From the NCBI RefSeq assembly GCF_000006565.2, contig NC_031470.1, positions 1,118,954 through 1,182,953 on the forward strand: 64,000 nt of DNA. Reading direction: 5' to 3'. Made by a program: the position numbers and the translations under genes. This document shows positions 1-11,900 of the stretch, in pieces. The DNA comes from Toxoplasma gondii ME49 (taxonomy: Eukaryota > Apicomplexa > Conoidasida > Eucoccidiorida > Sarcocystidae). The notes under the pieces are model-generated. The model worked only from the letters and a program-made list of their open reading frames with translations, did no database searches and had not been told where the DNA came from. Position 1 is the stretch's first letter. Each line of letters opens with the position of its first letter.

Positions 1-370
1 GTGGCTGTACGTAGATAAATACTCTTGCACATATGAATCTATGGACAGGTCGACAGACGGAGTCGTAGGCAGGAACACGAAAAGATCTCGTCGACTTACC
101 GAATTCCAAAGAGTTGCAACAGATGTGTCTCTCGCCTCCAGCTTCAACCAGAAGCGCGTTTATTCTTGTTGTCCGGCTTTCTTGCAGTCTCTACGAAAAC
201 GCGAACACGGGCGTACACGACTCGCAAGCAATACATCCAGACGGACGAAAGTGTAGCTAATCAAGCCTCAAGAGGGGAGGACGTAACAAGGTAATGAGGC
301 ATACCTGCGATAGGGACAAAGAATATATGTTTTCTGAAAGCGAAACGCATCTGCTTTTCCTTATCTCGTC
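1..370. other. Window edge, no resolvable gene
   Basis: This is the stretch downstream of the lipid-kinase-like gene. A strong minus-strand donor-like site (GAATTCG followed by GTAAGT) lies near position 100, but every frame leading into it closes quickly. I therefore cannot say whether an exon of another gene runs off the window here. Nothing else is visible. Confidence 0.4.
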
Positions 371-3300
371 TCAGATCCTGTACTCTACCAAGTCATCGAA
401 AACGTATTTACCCTTAGTGCGTAGGTGAGCTGTTAGTTCATCGATGCACGTATGAGTAAGTTCCCTGGTATTCTGCGCTTGCTGTGATACTTGGTGTTCA
501 ACACAGCCGACACGGTTTGCACAGATTGAGTCCCCTAAAGCAATTTTTTTCGCACTTACTACATCCCCCTACTCAACAGTCAACTAGATATGTAAGCTGT
601 GCCGCAGAAAGCAGATGTTAAAGTGGGAACTCTCATGCGGAAACTGATTATGCTGTAAAGATAGTCCCTTTACCATTGTCCTTACCCTCATCCAAAAATG
701 TAGAAGGCTCTCTCGCCCTAGTTGCATCATGTTCTTGTCCTTTCCGGGGCCCATTTTTGTGGCTAACTCATCCATCATTTTGGCGACCCTTAAATGATGT
801 TTGGCCAGTCTGACTCCTTTTAGTTCGGGTGTAGGAGCAGGAGCCAACAGCCTCGAGCACTCTGCAAGATCCGCAGAATCATTCCGGTGAAGGGCAGCGA
901 GACTGGCGACAATACGGGCGGCCGGCATCTCAGAATCCAGCACTTTGGAATCACGCGTCCTCTCGGTTTCCCCGGGACACTCGTCCATCCTCTTTGACAC
1001 ACAAGCGTCATCGGAGCACGAAGGAGAAGCTAGATTTTCCCATGACCCGGGACCTCCTATATGTGTGGCCTTTGCCACTCTAGCTGCAGCGTCACAGGCA
1101 ACCTCCGCTGCAACTGCTGCTTCTTCGGCCTTCACACCGGCATTGCAGTCCCTGAAAAATGCCCCTGTCCCCGCGTTTGATGCCGCAAAACAAGCCTCGG
1201 TTCTGGCGAGAGCCGCGACGTCTACGGCTGCTCGAGCGGCTGCTTGCGCGGCGACAGAGGGATACTTTGAGGAGTCACAGATTCCTGGTATCGCTTGGTA
1301 CAAAGACTGAGACGCTGCAGGGGGAGCTGGATCCACAAACTCGGTGGACAACGATGGTGAAGTGCTGGACACACAGCCTCTATCTGAGTCATATCCGTCA
1401 CATGTCTCCATCCGAGATGTGGTTTGAGTACCCGAAAAGGAAGAAGACTTTGAATCGTCAAGGCTCACAGTTTTCCCTTCCTCGTCGCGTAGATTTGAAG
1501 TTTGCTTTTTGTTTTGGAACTTGTTCTCTGTCTCACTCGAGACAAGTTCAAGCCCCTCATCCGTTGATGTCTGCTCTGGATGGGCGAAGTGATATGAGTC
1601 TCTCCTTGATAACTTTGCTTTCTCTCTCTCCAATTGCTCCATGGTTGCAGCCGCGGCTTGTCGAGCATTTGCTGCGTAACATTTTGCAGCAATGGGGCCA
1701 GCGTAACTGAATACGAATTCACTGCACCAAGTGTTGCTTGTTCCAAGAGGAACTGGACTTATTGGCAGATCTATGGGGAAGATACACTTCTTCTTCCTGC
1801 ATGAATGGCATTTCCGGGTCCAGACTGTGCTTCGTCGTCTATTTGAATCAAACCAACTGTCAGACCCAGGACTTAATCCTTCACCTGCGGGAGCTTCCTT
1901 GGAATTGGGCGGGCCCTCATCGTCGCCAGAGTCGTTATGTCGCTTCTCCAGGCCAGCCCGGATCAGTAAGTTGACAATCGAGTGGTAAGAACCGTCCCCT
2001 CCAAGAATCAGGCAAAGGTCGAAGACATGAGACCATCGATGAATAAACGCACAAACGAACTCCTCATTCTTCTCGTCTAAGACGATTGGGAGAACCTTTG
2101 TGTCGGAGCCGAAGAGAAGAAGCAGCTCCTGCAGACAACATGCATTCAAGGAAAGTGGTGGCTAACGACAGGTAGGTCCCCGTCCGGTCACTGTGCACTG
2201 GGACAGCAGATGTAAGTATATAGATATGTATATTTGCATGCATAAACGTTGCGGAAGCACATGGAGAAATTCATGTGTATACATTTTGCCTTCGTATAGA
2301 CGAAAACACGAAATTATTTGTGGGCACACACAGCAAATGGAAAGTCATGATGCGTATCGTTGACATATATCGGCTAGTTGGTTCGGGCACACACATCGAA
2401 CTCACCGGTAGAATGAGCTGCTGGTAGTAGGTCATCGCCATTCGTCCTCCACTTGTGGGGTTGATGAGTGCCAGTATTTGGCGGATGTGCCCCTTTAAAT
2501 TTACAAACCCGTATCGTCCATTAAGAGGAGACTGAGGCTGGAGTGCAGACACATACTGGGTCGTTTTTTCGACGGACGTTTCATCCAGTGTGAATTCCCC
2601 AGCTACGTCGTACGGGCGAAATTTTTGTCGCACTAAATGAAACAAGTGATGACGGACTACCCATAAATGCACAAGGATACAAAATAACAGCTGACACCAG
2701 GAGAGCCAGAGCGTTGGCAGAAATTCTTCACTACAGCATAGCACACGAATGAAAAAGTTCATCTGCTTAGCCGTAGACAAACCTCTTGAACAAAATTCGT
2801 ATGGGTAGTCTTCCTCATCCACTAACGGAAATACCACCTCGGAGCTTGTCGGCACAACTGAATTGCTGAACATCTGTTTCCCAGTTTCGGACCTAGGGTC
2901 GCCTCGGGTGCTTACATGATACGTCACGATCTTGTACAAGGGGCGTACAGCAGCCACGATTATAAAGAGTGCATACAGGGCCAAGGCAGTGGCGACATAA
3001 GGGACGCAGTATGGGATAGTATTCAGAAGGGAGTTTCTATCATCAGGAAATTTGACTTTCGACTTGGGCAGGACGCGACGAGCGTCCACACCAGAAGCGA
3101 GGACAAACTTTTTCCTGAACTGTTCCTCAGCCTCGCCAAGCTGAGACGCTGCAGCTGCCTGAGCAACGACCGCATTGCATACTGCTGCATCCGCGGCTGC
3201 TGCGGTAAAATCCGATGCAAGGCGACGCAGCTCATCGATCGACTCTACAGCTGCAAACCAGTAAGACAACAGACAGCAAGAAAAGAAATAGTTCACGGTA

Positions 3301-3800
3301 TCTTAAAATGCCGTAGCAAAATGGTATGTGAAGCTTAAAGTGAGATCATCCTTTTTTCACACCACTGGCAGGAACTGTGATTCGCTCGGTGTGAGTGGCC
3401 CTAAATGGAGCGAAGCGAAGAAACACAAGACATTGGGGGAAACAAGTTACGGTCATCTGCACACGAGTGAATACACTATGCACTCCAGCGACCTCACCTA
3501 CAGCTCCTTTGTCACTTACGGGTTGACATCCTTGTGTGTGACTCTATGAAGTTCCAACCAGACCGAACCTCCAGACGCACACGCTTACAGAGAAAGATGC
3601 AGAGAACAGCATTTCAACTCACGTGGATCCAAAGAACCGGCAAACTCTCGGTCACGTGCTTCGTGACAACTGCAGAAACAAAAGCCGCCCGGCAGCTCCC
3701 CTGGGTCGTCGCCGCTGCAACGACGGCAGGGAGCAGACGGAAGGTCTGCAGCAGCAACGAAGCTTGTCCTATCGCTTTCCCGTGAATGTAGCACCGCCAT
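371..3800 (-). CDS. Diacylglycerol/sphingosine-kinase-like membrane protein (degenerate catalytic domain)
   Basis: Four-exon model: 3800-3623, 3250-2406, 2128-686 and 481-371. Phases agree at every junction (1, 0, 0), giving 858 residues. Start is the first in-frame ATG. Residues about 30-50 are Cys-rich (CRRC, FCFCSCH). Two hydrophobic segments lie near residues 136-164 and 236-258. They are followed by a DAGK-type domain: INPTSGG (about 322), LILGGDGS (about 381) and PLGTSN (about 445-450). In active family members these read NPxSGG, GGDGTxxE..NG and PLGTGND. Here the conserved Glu, the NG glycine and the GTGND Asp are replaced, and I see no beta-sandwich C-lobe. A long Ala/Ser-rich insert follows instead. 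The known family reaction is ATP-dependent phosphorylation of diacylglycerol or a sphingoid base. Whether this copy is catalytic is doubtful. The last exon has a second in-frame acceptor 9 nt further on (start 472). It lies downstream of CSE1 on the same strand. Confidence 0.62.
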
Positions 3801-5912
3801 ATTGTCGGTAGGTTCAGGATTTTTGGCTGGACGCGTAGCGACGTTTCGAAAACGGTACACACAATAAGGAATTCTACGTTTCGCCACCAAACAGGATCAC
3901 CTCAGAGTAATGCGTTTGGAAACCAGTACAGGTACAACGTTTTCTATCAGTGGAGCGGTACGCACGCGAACACTCACGAAACATATTGATGGCATGTGGT
4001 ACGAGACCGACACCAGCTGACTTTGCACTACACAATAATGTAAAAAGGGAGGATACGATATGCAGAAAATACGGGGGGCAAGTCGAGACAAAAGAACGAC
4101 AGTCGAACCAGCCACGGGGCAGGGAATATCCAGTTTAACATGACAAATCTGTCCTGAACAATGAAGCCTCAACAATCTCAGCCCGTTTTCCGGTGTACCT
4201 TTCTCGTCTGAACGCGAATATCCAGCACATGAACAAAAAGGCTCCTTCGCGCACACATCGACAAAAACACATGCATAGATGAAATTATCTGCACTTTTAG
4301 CACGAGTCTTTGACTGCATAGACAACGAAGATGACCTCGTTAACTCTTGACGACGCTGCGCCACAACCTGGAAACGGTGAGGGCCACGCCTCCTCCCTCT
4401 TTACCGCACTGACTAATTATGCCAGTGCCGAGCATACACAACGCCAAACGGCCCTAAACTTGCTGGACAGTCAGTAAAAGGTTCGTCTTACCAGCGCTCA
4501 CCCCCAACTCTAGTGGAAGCATAGAAATCAAGAAAACGTAGGTGCCTGTAGCGGAGCACGTACTGGTGATTAGTGATACGAAGCCTGTACCTCATACCCA
4601 AATCATACGCGTGACAATGCTGGTGAACGAACAATAAACTAACAAGATGAGGTTCCCGGCAAAAACCGCCAAAAATGCAACAATAGAACAATTCCAAAGG
4701 AAAAGCTGTTCTATCACGATAAAACGAGTTCTACCATGGAAGCGTAGCAACTACCGCAGTAGATTCCCTGTAGTGGTGCGCTTGTTGGTTATCAGGAATG
4801 ATAAAACGGCTTTTTGCATCGCGTTGCTTTTGAACTAGGCGCTCTCAGCGTTCCATGACGGCAGCATGACACGAAAGAATGATGGGAGCGCACTCTCAAA
4901 AACTCACCCCTAGGCCCATGGCTTGACACTTCCAGCCTATCCGTGGGTACGGCTGGCTGTGTCGCTACTGTTTTCAAAAACGAGTTATTTACTTGATGTG
5001 TTTAGACGATTGAGGCTTCTCGTTTCAATTCAAATCGCTACCCATGCACCTTCCCATGTTTTTCTTACTGTGAAGAACGCCAACGATACAGAAATTCGAC
5101 GCTACAATCGCATAGTCCAGTGCTACAGTGAGACCACTGCGGACTCATCGTTTCAGACTGCAAGAAATACAAGGAATCGAATTAGCAGCTACTATGGGTT
5201 TTTCTTGAATCGCGTAGAATAGAAGAAACAGTAACGAATTCGCATCCTGAATGGGGACATAATTGCCGTGTATGCCTATTGTGGTAGTCCGACCAGTCTT
5301 CGACGTTGTGCGAAGCAGTCCCCCACATTCCCGATTGCTAGTACCCTTCTGTAGTTTTTTCCTTTCCATCAAAAAGAGTAAGAGTTTCTATGCCTTGGGT
5401 AAGTTGTGTCATCTGATTTGCCCAGATGAGAAATACTTCACTCAAGACTAGAAGGGATTTTGGGGTTCTTGTCCTGGAAAAGCGGGCTCTGCCATCGCTT
5501 ATTGAGCCGTAGCACATTGCCGGATATACTTTTAGGCTACTGTTGTCAATCATGCTTTCTGTCACAGTGTTTCTACTTATGTGTGACCTCGTTATGAATA
5601 ATTTCCCCATGCCATCGACGTCTGTAACCGCAGCTTATCCCGCAAAAATGAAGCGTTCGCCTGGTTGGTCGGCAGAATTTCTCTTTTTCGAAGAAACACA
5701 GGCAAAGTAAGAGTAACTGCAAAACCGTGTTGCCAGGCTTTTCGGAGCATTTGACGGGTCAGACCAAGGCTACACGGCAAACGGGATATCACATAACGTA
5801 GCGGGGCCGCGAACAAGATCCTCCAGTAGTGAAGTGAATGCGGCCTGATGGAAAGAACGAGACAACGTAGTATGCCCTTCCCTACATGTTAGGTGCATTT
5901 CTTATACGAATA
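3801..5912. other. Intergenic region between CSE1 3' end and lipid-kinase-like gene
   Basis: About 2.1 kb separating two minus-strand genes. It should hold the CSE1 3' UTR and the promoter and leader of the kinase-like gene. Only short frames without splice-supported continuation or recognisable motifs are present on either strand. Confidence 0.5.
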
Positions 5913-8900
5913 TTAGAGACAAACAAAGGGAAGGAGAGGCGTCACATTCACGCCTCGTTTCGCAAGTTCTTCAATGTCGCCTCGCAACGGGGTCAAACAC
6001 CGCTGAACGCTCCCTTGGACGTCGGTAACTTCTTCCACCTGAGAAGGAAAAGAATGAATTCCAGAGAGAATTTACACAGTAGCATGTTGGGATGCGCACG
6101 CATTAGCTATGGATTCTTAACAAGAACAAAACATCTCATAGGGGTTGTAGTGGCTGACTGTCCATACACAATTGTCGATAAACACGAGTGCGCAGCTACA
6201 AGCAGGCGTACAGATCCCCTGGTACACATACACTAACACACATCTATATGCACACCACGAGTATGCCTCAGAATCACCGCTTCCTTCCTCCATTCGATGG
6301 AATAACATACCAGATCCTTCGACTGAGCGACGTCGGCAGCAGCTAGCCGGGCGTAAGACACATCAAACTCCGCTGCTGTTCCGACTCCTCCGAGACCCGG
6401 TGTATCCTGAGGGAAACACGAAACCTTGAAAGGAAAGCAATTATTCACAATGCATCCTAACATTCCGACACATCACTTCAAGGAACAGAGTCTCCCATGG
6501 ACGAACACTGACGCATTTCCACCCATGCGGTTAAAAAAAGACAAGAACTCACGAACCAGATGACCGGACTTGCCTCGCTTTCAAGACTCTTGCTGCTTTG
6601 ACAAAACGTGTTTTGTAAGAGCGTATTAGCATAAGCTTATTCATTAGCGTCTGTTCTCTGCTCACATCCTCTTCATCCTGTGCCAGCTCCTTCGTTGATG
6701 CTTGGGTTCGCTGCACACCTGAACAAAGGAGGGAATATGGCAAGAATTGCTGGAAATTCGTGTTCACACCTGTTCTCTCCTTGTAGACATTGATAAAATG
6801 GCTGTTTAGTGACCGAAAGAGAGGAACGAGAAAGCCTGCCTGGCTGTTCGGAGAGAGAATACGTCCTTGATGCTGCGACATATGGATATGCAAGTGCATT
6901 TTGAATGCAGTATATTCTCGAGCCCACTGATTTGGAGTTACCATATATTAACCCCTCGAACCGGAAGTGTACATATATATATATATATATATAGCTACAC
7001 ACAACATAAACTTACGGGAAATATCCCATCCGTGGATATTTTGCTTTCGCCTATATATATATATATATATATGTACACGAAAATCCAGGGTATAAAGAAA
7101 CAAAAAGTCCGTTAACACATAACTGATCCCTCCTGTAGGAACCTACTTCGTTCTTCCTCTTCTTTCTTGGATATGAGCATAGCCAGCGCTTCAAGCGTCG
7201 CACTGAGAAGCGGCTTGTTAGCAGTAACTGCAGGGCAGGTGGCCATGCGCGCCAAACCAAGTATCAGCACTTTCTTCACGCGGAGCGGCGAGGTCGGTGA
7301 TGCTGCCACCGCCGGCAGGACAATGAACGAAAGAACCTGCTGCGACAAGTTCGGCTGGATGGCCTCGAGCGCGTTCACGAGTGTTGATGGATCTTCACTT
7401 TTGCACTGAAGAGACCGTGAAGCAACCGCAAAAGTGCCACACACTGCCAGTACGTTTATATTTGCATGGACCTGTATACCCCGGTACCCGCGCGTAGATG
7501 TAACATGTCCAGGGCACCTGTGAAGGCGCGTGGCACTTTATCCTTGGGACAAACAAACCCGGGAGTTACTGAAAACGATCGACATAGAAACAGGCACGCG
7601 TGACCAGGCAAAGCATATGTAAAACAAGTTCACGAAGGGTTCCGACCCAGCCACAAAGTTGATTTAACGAGTGGCAGCAACGGCCCATCTACTGGCGTGC
7701 TTCTACACTGAAAATCCTTTTTTTTCACACACTGCGCAATAACCATAGCGTCGTAGGATATTGAACTCAAAAGACTTGGAGCTGTCGTAAGCACTCCAAC
7801 TGAGCATCAACGCCACTACCGTTACTAAAAACAGAAACAGACGTAAGTATTCCGTGCAGACGAACACCAGAAAAGAGGCTACTGAAGACGCCATCGACTA
7901 ATCGCATCATAAGCAAATCTCGGCATACATACAACACTGTTGTTTGGCGCTCTGTGACGCAATTGAGTCATTTAGACTTCAGACACACGCGCAGATACCC
8001 TGACGACGTTGCTGGTATCTCAACAGTTGACCGATAGAAACGCGAGTACGTGGGGGATTTGCTTCCTTCCCGTATGCACGGCCGTTCTTATCATGCGTGA
8101 ATCGCCAGCCAAAAAAGCGGGCGCGCGCGCCCCACCATCGCTCCTCTTTTTCCTCCGTCTATCAACGTCTGTTCCCCCAGCGGTATTTTTCTTGCAACCC
8201 TTGATTCCTTTCTCTTCACTCAACTGACTCCAGCAAGCATGCCAGCCTTGCTCTTTCGCAAGAGAGAAGCTTACTTGGAAGACCATGAGAGAGAGGCACA
8301 CATCGCGGCACACAGAGTGCCGCTTGTTCAATTCGTGAACGCGTTTGAGGAGGACCGTGAGAATCATGTTGAAGTACTGGGCGTAGAATGGAAATGGAAG
8401 CAACTTGAAAACGGTATTGAGCAGGTCAAAAGAGGCACTCATCAGCTTTTTATGGTAAAGACAGTACTGGAATCTCTCCAGAAGGGTTTGCATGTTCTCC
8501 TTGATCAAATCAGTGAAGAGGACGTGACGCCGGCAATAAGACGAAATAAGGCGAATGAGTGCCGGCACGTTCCCTTGGGAAACCGCCCAGACACTCGGCT
8601 GAAGCAGGTGTCTATACAACTCAATATACAGCTGGGATGTCGCCGCGTTTCGGTCTTCTGCAGTCTCCAGAAGGAGTCCTAAGACCTGCAGTGTCAATCA
8701 CACCCACGTCGGAAACATCGCGTCCATGCTACACACGAAGACTTCATCTCCCTAGAGCCCCGAACGTCGCCCTACTGCTACTCAGAAGAGTTGATACGGA
8801 GTATCATCCACTAACACAACCAACTGCCGCAATGTATTTTGACGCATTGAGAGACAAGGTTTTCCCCCTGTGCGTCTGTCGTTTCTGCTGCCACGCGCTT

Positions 8901-11900
8901 CTCGAATGCAAGCAGCTTCTTCTCTTCAGTACCCAATTAGGCGCGCGAATGAGCCTTGTGTGCATGCAAATCGTACAGATCACACCTCAGCGCGAAAGGA
9001 CACTGCCACGAAGGGATGACAAGCTTTTTTCATACACGACGCGCTTACCTGGAAGCAGTAGGGGATGAAGTCATGGAGTGTTTGCTGAATGAGGACGCTC
9101 AGGACCGGAACGACCTGCGCTTCCATTTGGGCTCGATGCTCCGTTGAAGCGCTGACGATCTTGACGAGGGTGGCGAGACACTCGAAAAGGTAATGAGAAA
9201 AGGACGGATTCGACAGCTTCGCTGCGACAGCTTGGATGCATGCGAGGACGACGGAGAGCGCCGGCATCGCTGTATCCATGGCGTCTTCCCTCAGAAATAT
9301 GAAAATCCGCAGAAGGCAGCTCATGATGAACTCGTTCTCGAAGAGGCCATCCGTCGACGCCCGGCTTCGTGTCGTCTCCAAAAGTCGAAGAAGGATCTCA
9401 GTTGCCTGGAGAAACCAGAGGAGAGGGTGAGAAAAGTCCATTCGCTGCAGAAAATCCCCTGAGCATCTCGCTCCTGCCTTCCCGCCCCACTGAAGACCTG
9501 GGTACCCCGCAGCGCTTCCTTTCCGTCGCCGGCCCTCCATTTCGCTCGATCCGGCTCTGCTCAAAGACACTTGCACTCGCGTTCGGTGAACAGCGGCCGC
9601 CAAGACCTAAATCAGTAGTCCAACACGCAGCATATACTCCCCAGAAAATGCTGAAAAATCATCCTGTCTGCAGAGGGGATAGATACACCACCTGGAGAGG
9701 TCTCTTGTATACCGTCTGCAGCGAGCATGCCTCGCGATCCGCCTACCTGCTTAAGGAAAGGAGCTGCCAAGGCTTTGTCGATTTTAAATTTCCCGTTCTG
9801 CTTCGTGTTCAAGAGCCGCTCCAGCGCGTTCGCCGCGTACGTGTGCACAATGACTTGCGAGGAGCCCAAGTGAGCAACCAACAGCGGTAGCACCCCGTGA
9901 AGCAGTCTGGCAACACAGAACCCGAAAGGTAGACAAGCTCAATACGTGCAATGTAGAGCCCCTCCCTATCCCTGTCAGCACCGAGTCCGCGAGGATGAGA
10001 AGCTCAACAAATGCAAGATACAGCTCCTACTCCTGGGACGTGGAAACCGCAATACGCACACATCGACTTAGATTTGTTCACAGCGATATACGCAGTTTTG
10101 ATGCAAAAGAAGGCTGACCCCGAGCCGCATGCTTTTTTTGCCGGGAGGATACAGGAACCCTCAATCACAAGAATGATGCCTTTTTCTTGGAAGCACTGGG
10201 AAGCCGGTGTAACCCGATTTGCTTGTCCAAATCCATAGAGGGAGCACATGACACAAGCTGTCATCTTTCAACAGCCACACGCTGAGTCGTCTTAACTCCG
10301 TGTTGGCACATCAGGCTTACTGGACGTCGAACTTGTTCCGGAAAGCCGCAATGACTTTGATGGCAGCGACGCGGACAATGACGTGTTTGTTGACGTCGGG
10401 TTTCTTCAGCTCCTCGAGGAGCGAAGCCTTGAAGAAGTTTTCCACATCCACGCGGGCGTTGACTGTCTGGACACCGCGGAACCGCGTTGTGCCGCGAATG
10501 CCGATCGCCATCACCAGAAAGGTGCTAGCGTCAACAAGGCGCTCGCCCCGGAGTGTTTCGCCGCCTCCGAGGCTGTTTGCTTGTGCAGACAAGACATTGA
10601 CGATTTGCAGAATCAAATTCGTGATTGCCTCGTCGTGCAACTTCGACAAGCTCTTGACCAGCTCCAGGGCGGAACTGCGCCTAGTCGCGTGGTGCTCGCC
10701 ACCGTCCAGGTCCCGCCGCGTGAACTCCAGAGGAGAGTCTTCAATCAACTCGATATCTACGAAGGGGGAAGCAGGAAACGAGATGAATGGATGTGACGTT
10801 GAAAAGCAGAAAACACGTCGTTTTGCCGTCGGTGTACCAATTTAGGACACTTGTCAGGTTTCGTCAGATCCGCCACCTCACTGCGTAAGCGAGATACAAC
10901 CAGATTACACTGGTCGCCGCGTTTCTGCCCCAGACACGACGACAAATCGGGAAACGTCTGTGGAAGACATGTTAGGGGACGCCTGGAAAAAGGATCCAGG
11001 GCGTCCGCGGATGTCTTCGGAAAGGCGTCACAGGTCTCCGACGTCCGGGGACAAGACACACAGACAAAACTACGAGACCCCCAAGGAAAAACTGGAACGG
11101 GGTGGAACGAGCATCAATGGACGCGTACGCACAACACAGAGAAGTCTTGTAGATTGTGCTTCTGAAATGCATTTGCCACCAGACGACAGACGTGTAATCT
11201 TCCCCAGTCCCCACGAGCCGTTCGTACAACGGCTGCTTAACACGAAACCTGGAACGCCATAGTTTCTGCTGATGTTTCGACAGCCACATGAATATGTAGA
11301 TTTCCTCCGTCTGCCCGCATGCACGAAGTCAATAGGCTACCGATCCACGGACACACACGTCTCTGGAAGAAGACCGCAGGGACGGGAAAGGGAAATAACA
11401 CGGTCATTCACGGCCGCCTCCTTACCGTAGTCGCTGAGCTGAACATTCGGAACGATTATTTTTTCGCAGATTTCTTTGAGGAGATTTGCATCCGCAAACG
11501 GATCTCCGGACGTGCCTTCTGGCGCCCCCTCCGGCGGCTGCCACGCGGTCGACGCAGCACTGCTGAGGAAGTCCATCGCCGCGGCGGCGAGGAAGTCGTA
11601 CCGCTGCTTCGACGTGATCTTCTGCATCTTCTCCCAAACTGTGAACAACCCCGCAAGCAAAACAAATGGGCTGGACATGCGTTGTCACTGGCATGCAGGC
11701 AGTCCAGGCCCCCAAAAGATTTTACACTCGCCACGAGGTCTAGCCAGTGGCGTAGCTCGCAAAAGGCTAGGACTCGAGGAAGGCGAAAAGGACTGCGGAA
11801 GGATTCATGCAACCATCATGACTGCTATTCTTGCATATAGGAAGGTCTTTCATGGGTTAGGTGTTCATGTAGCTAGGCACCTTCCGCAGGAAATTTCACT

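Noticed and set aside
100..160. Possible minus-strand exon with a strong GTAAGT donor near position 100
   Set aside because: Upstream frames close quickly and no acceptor gives a convincing exon. It may belong to a gene outside the window.
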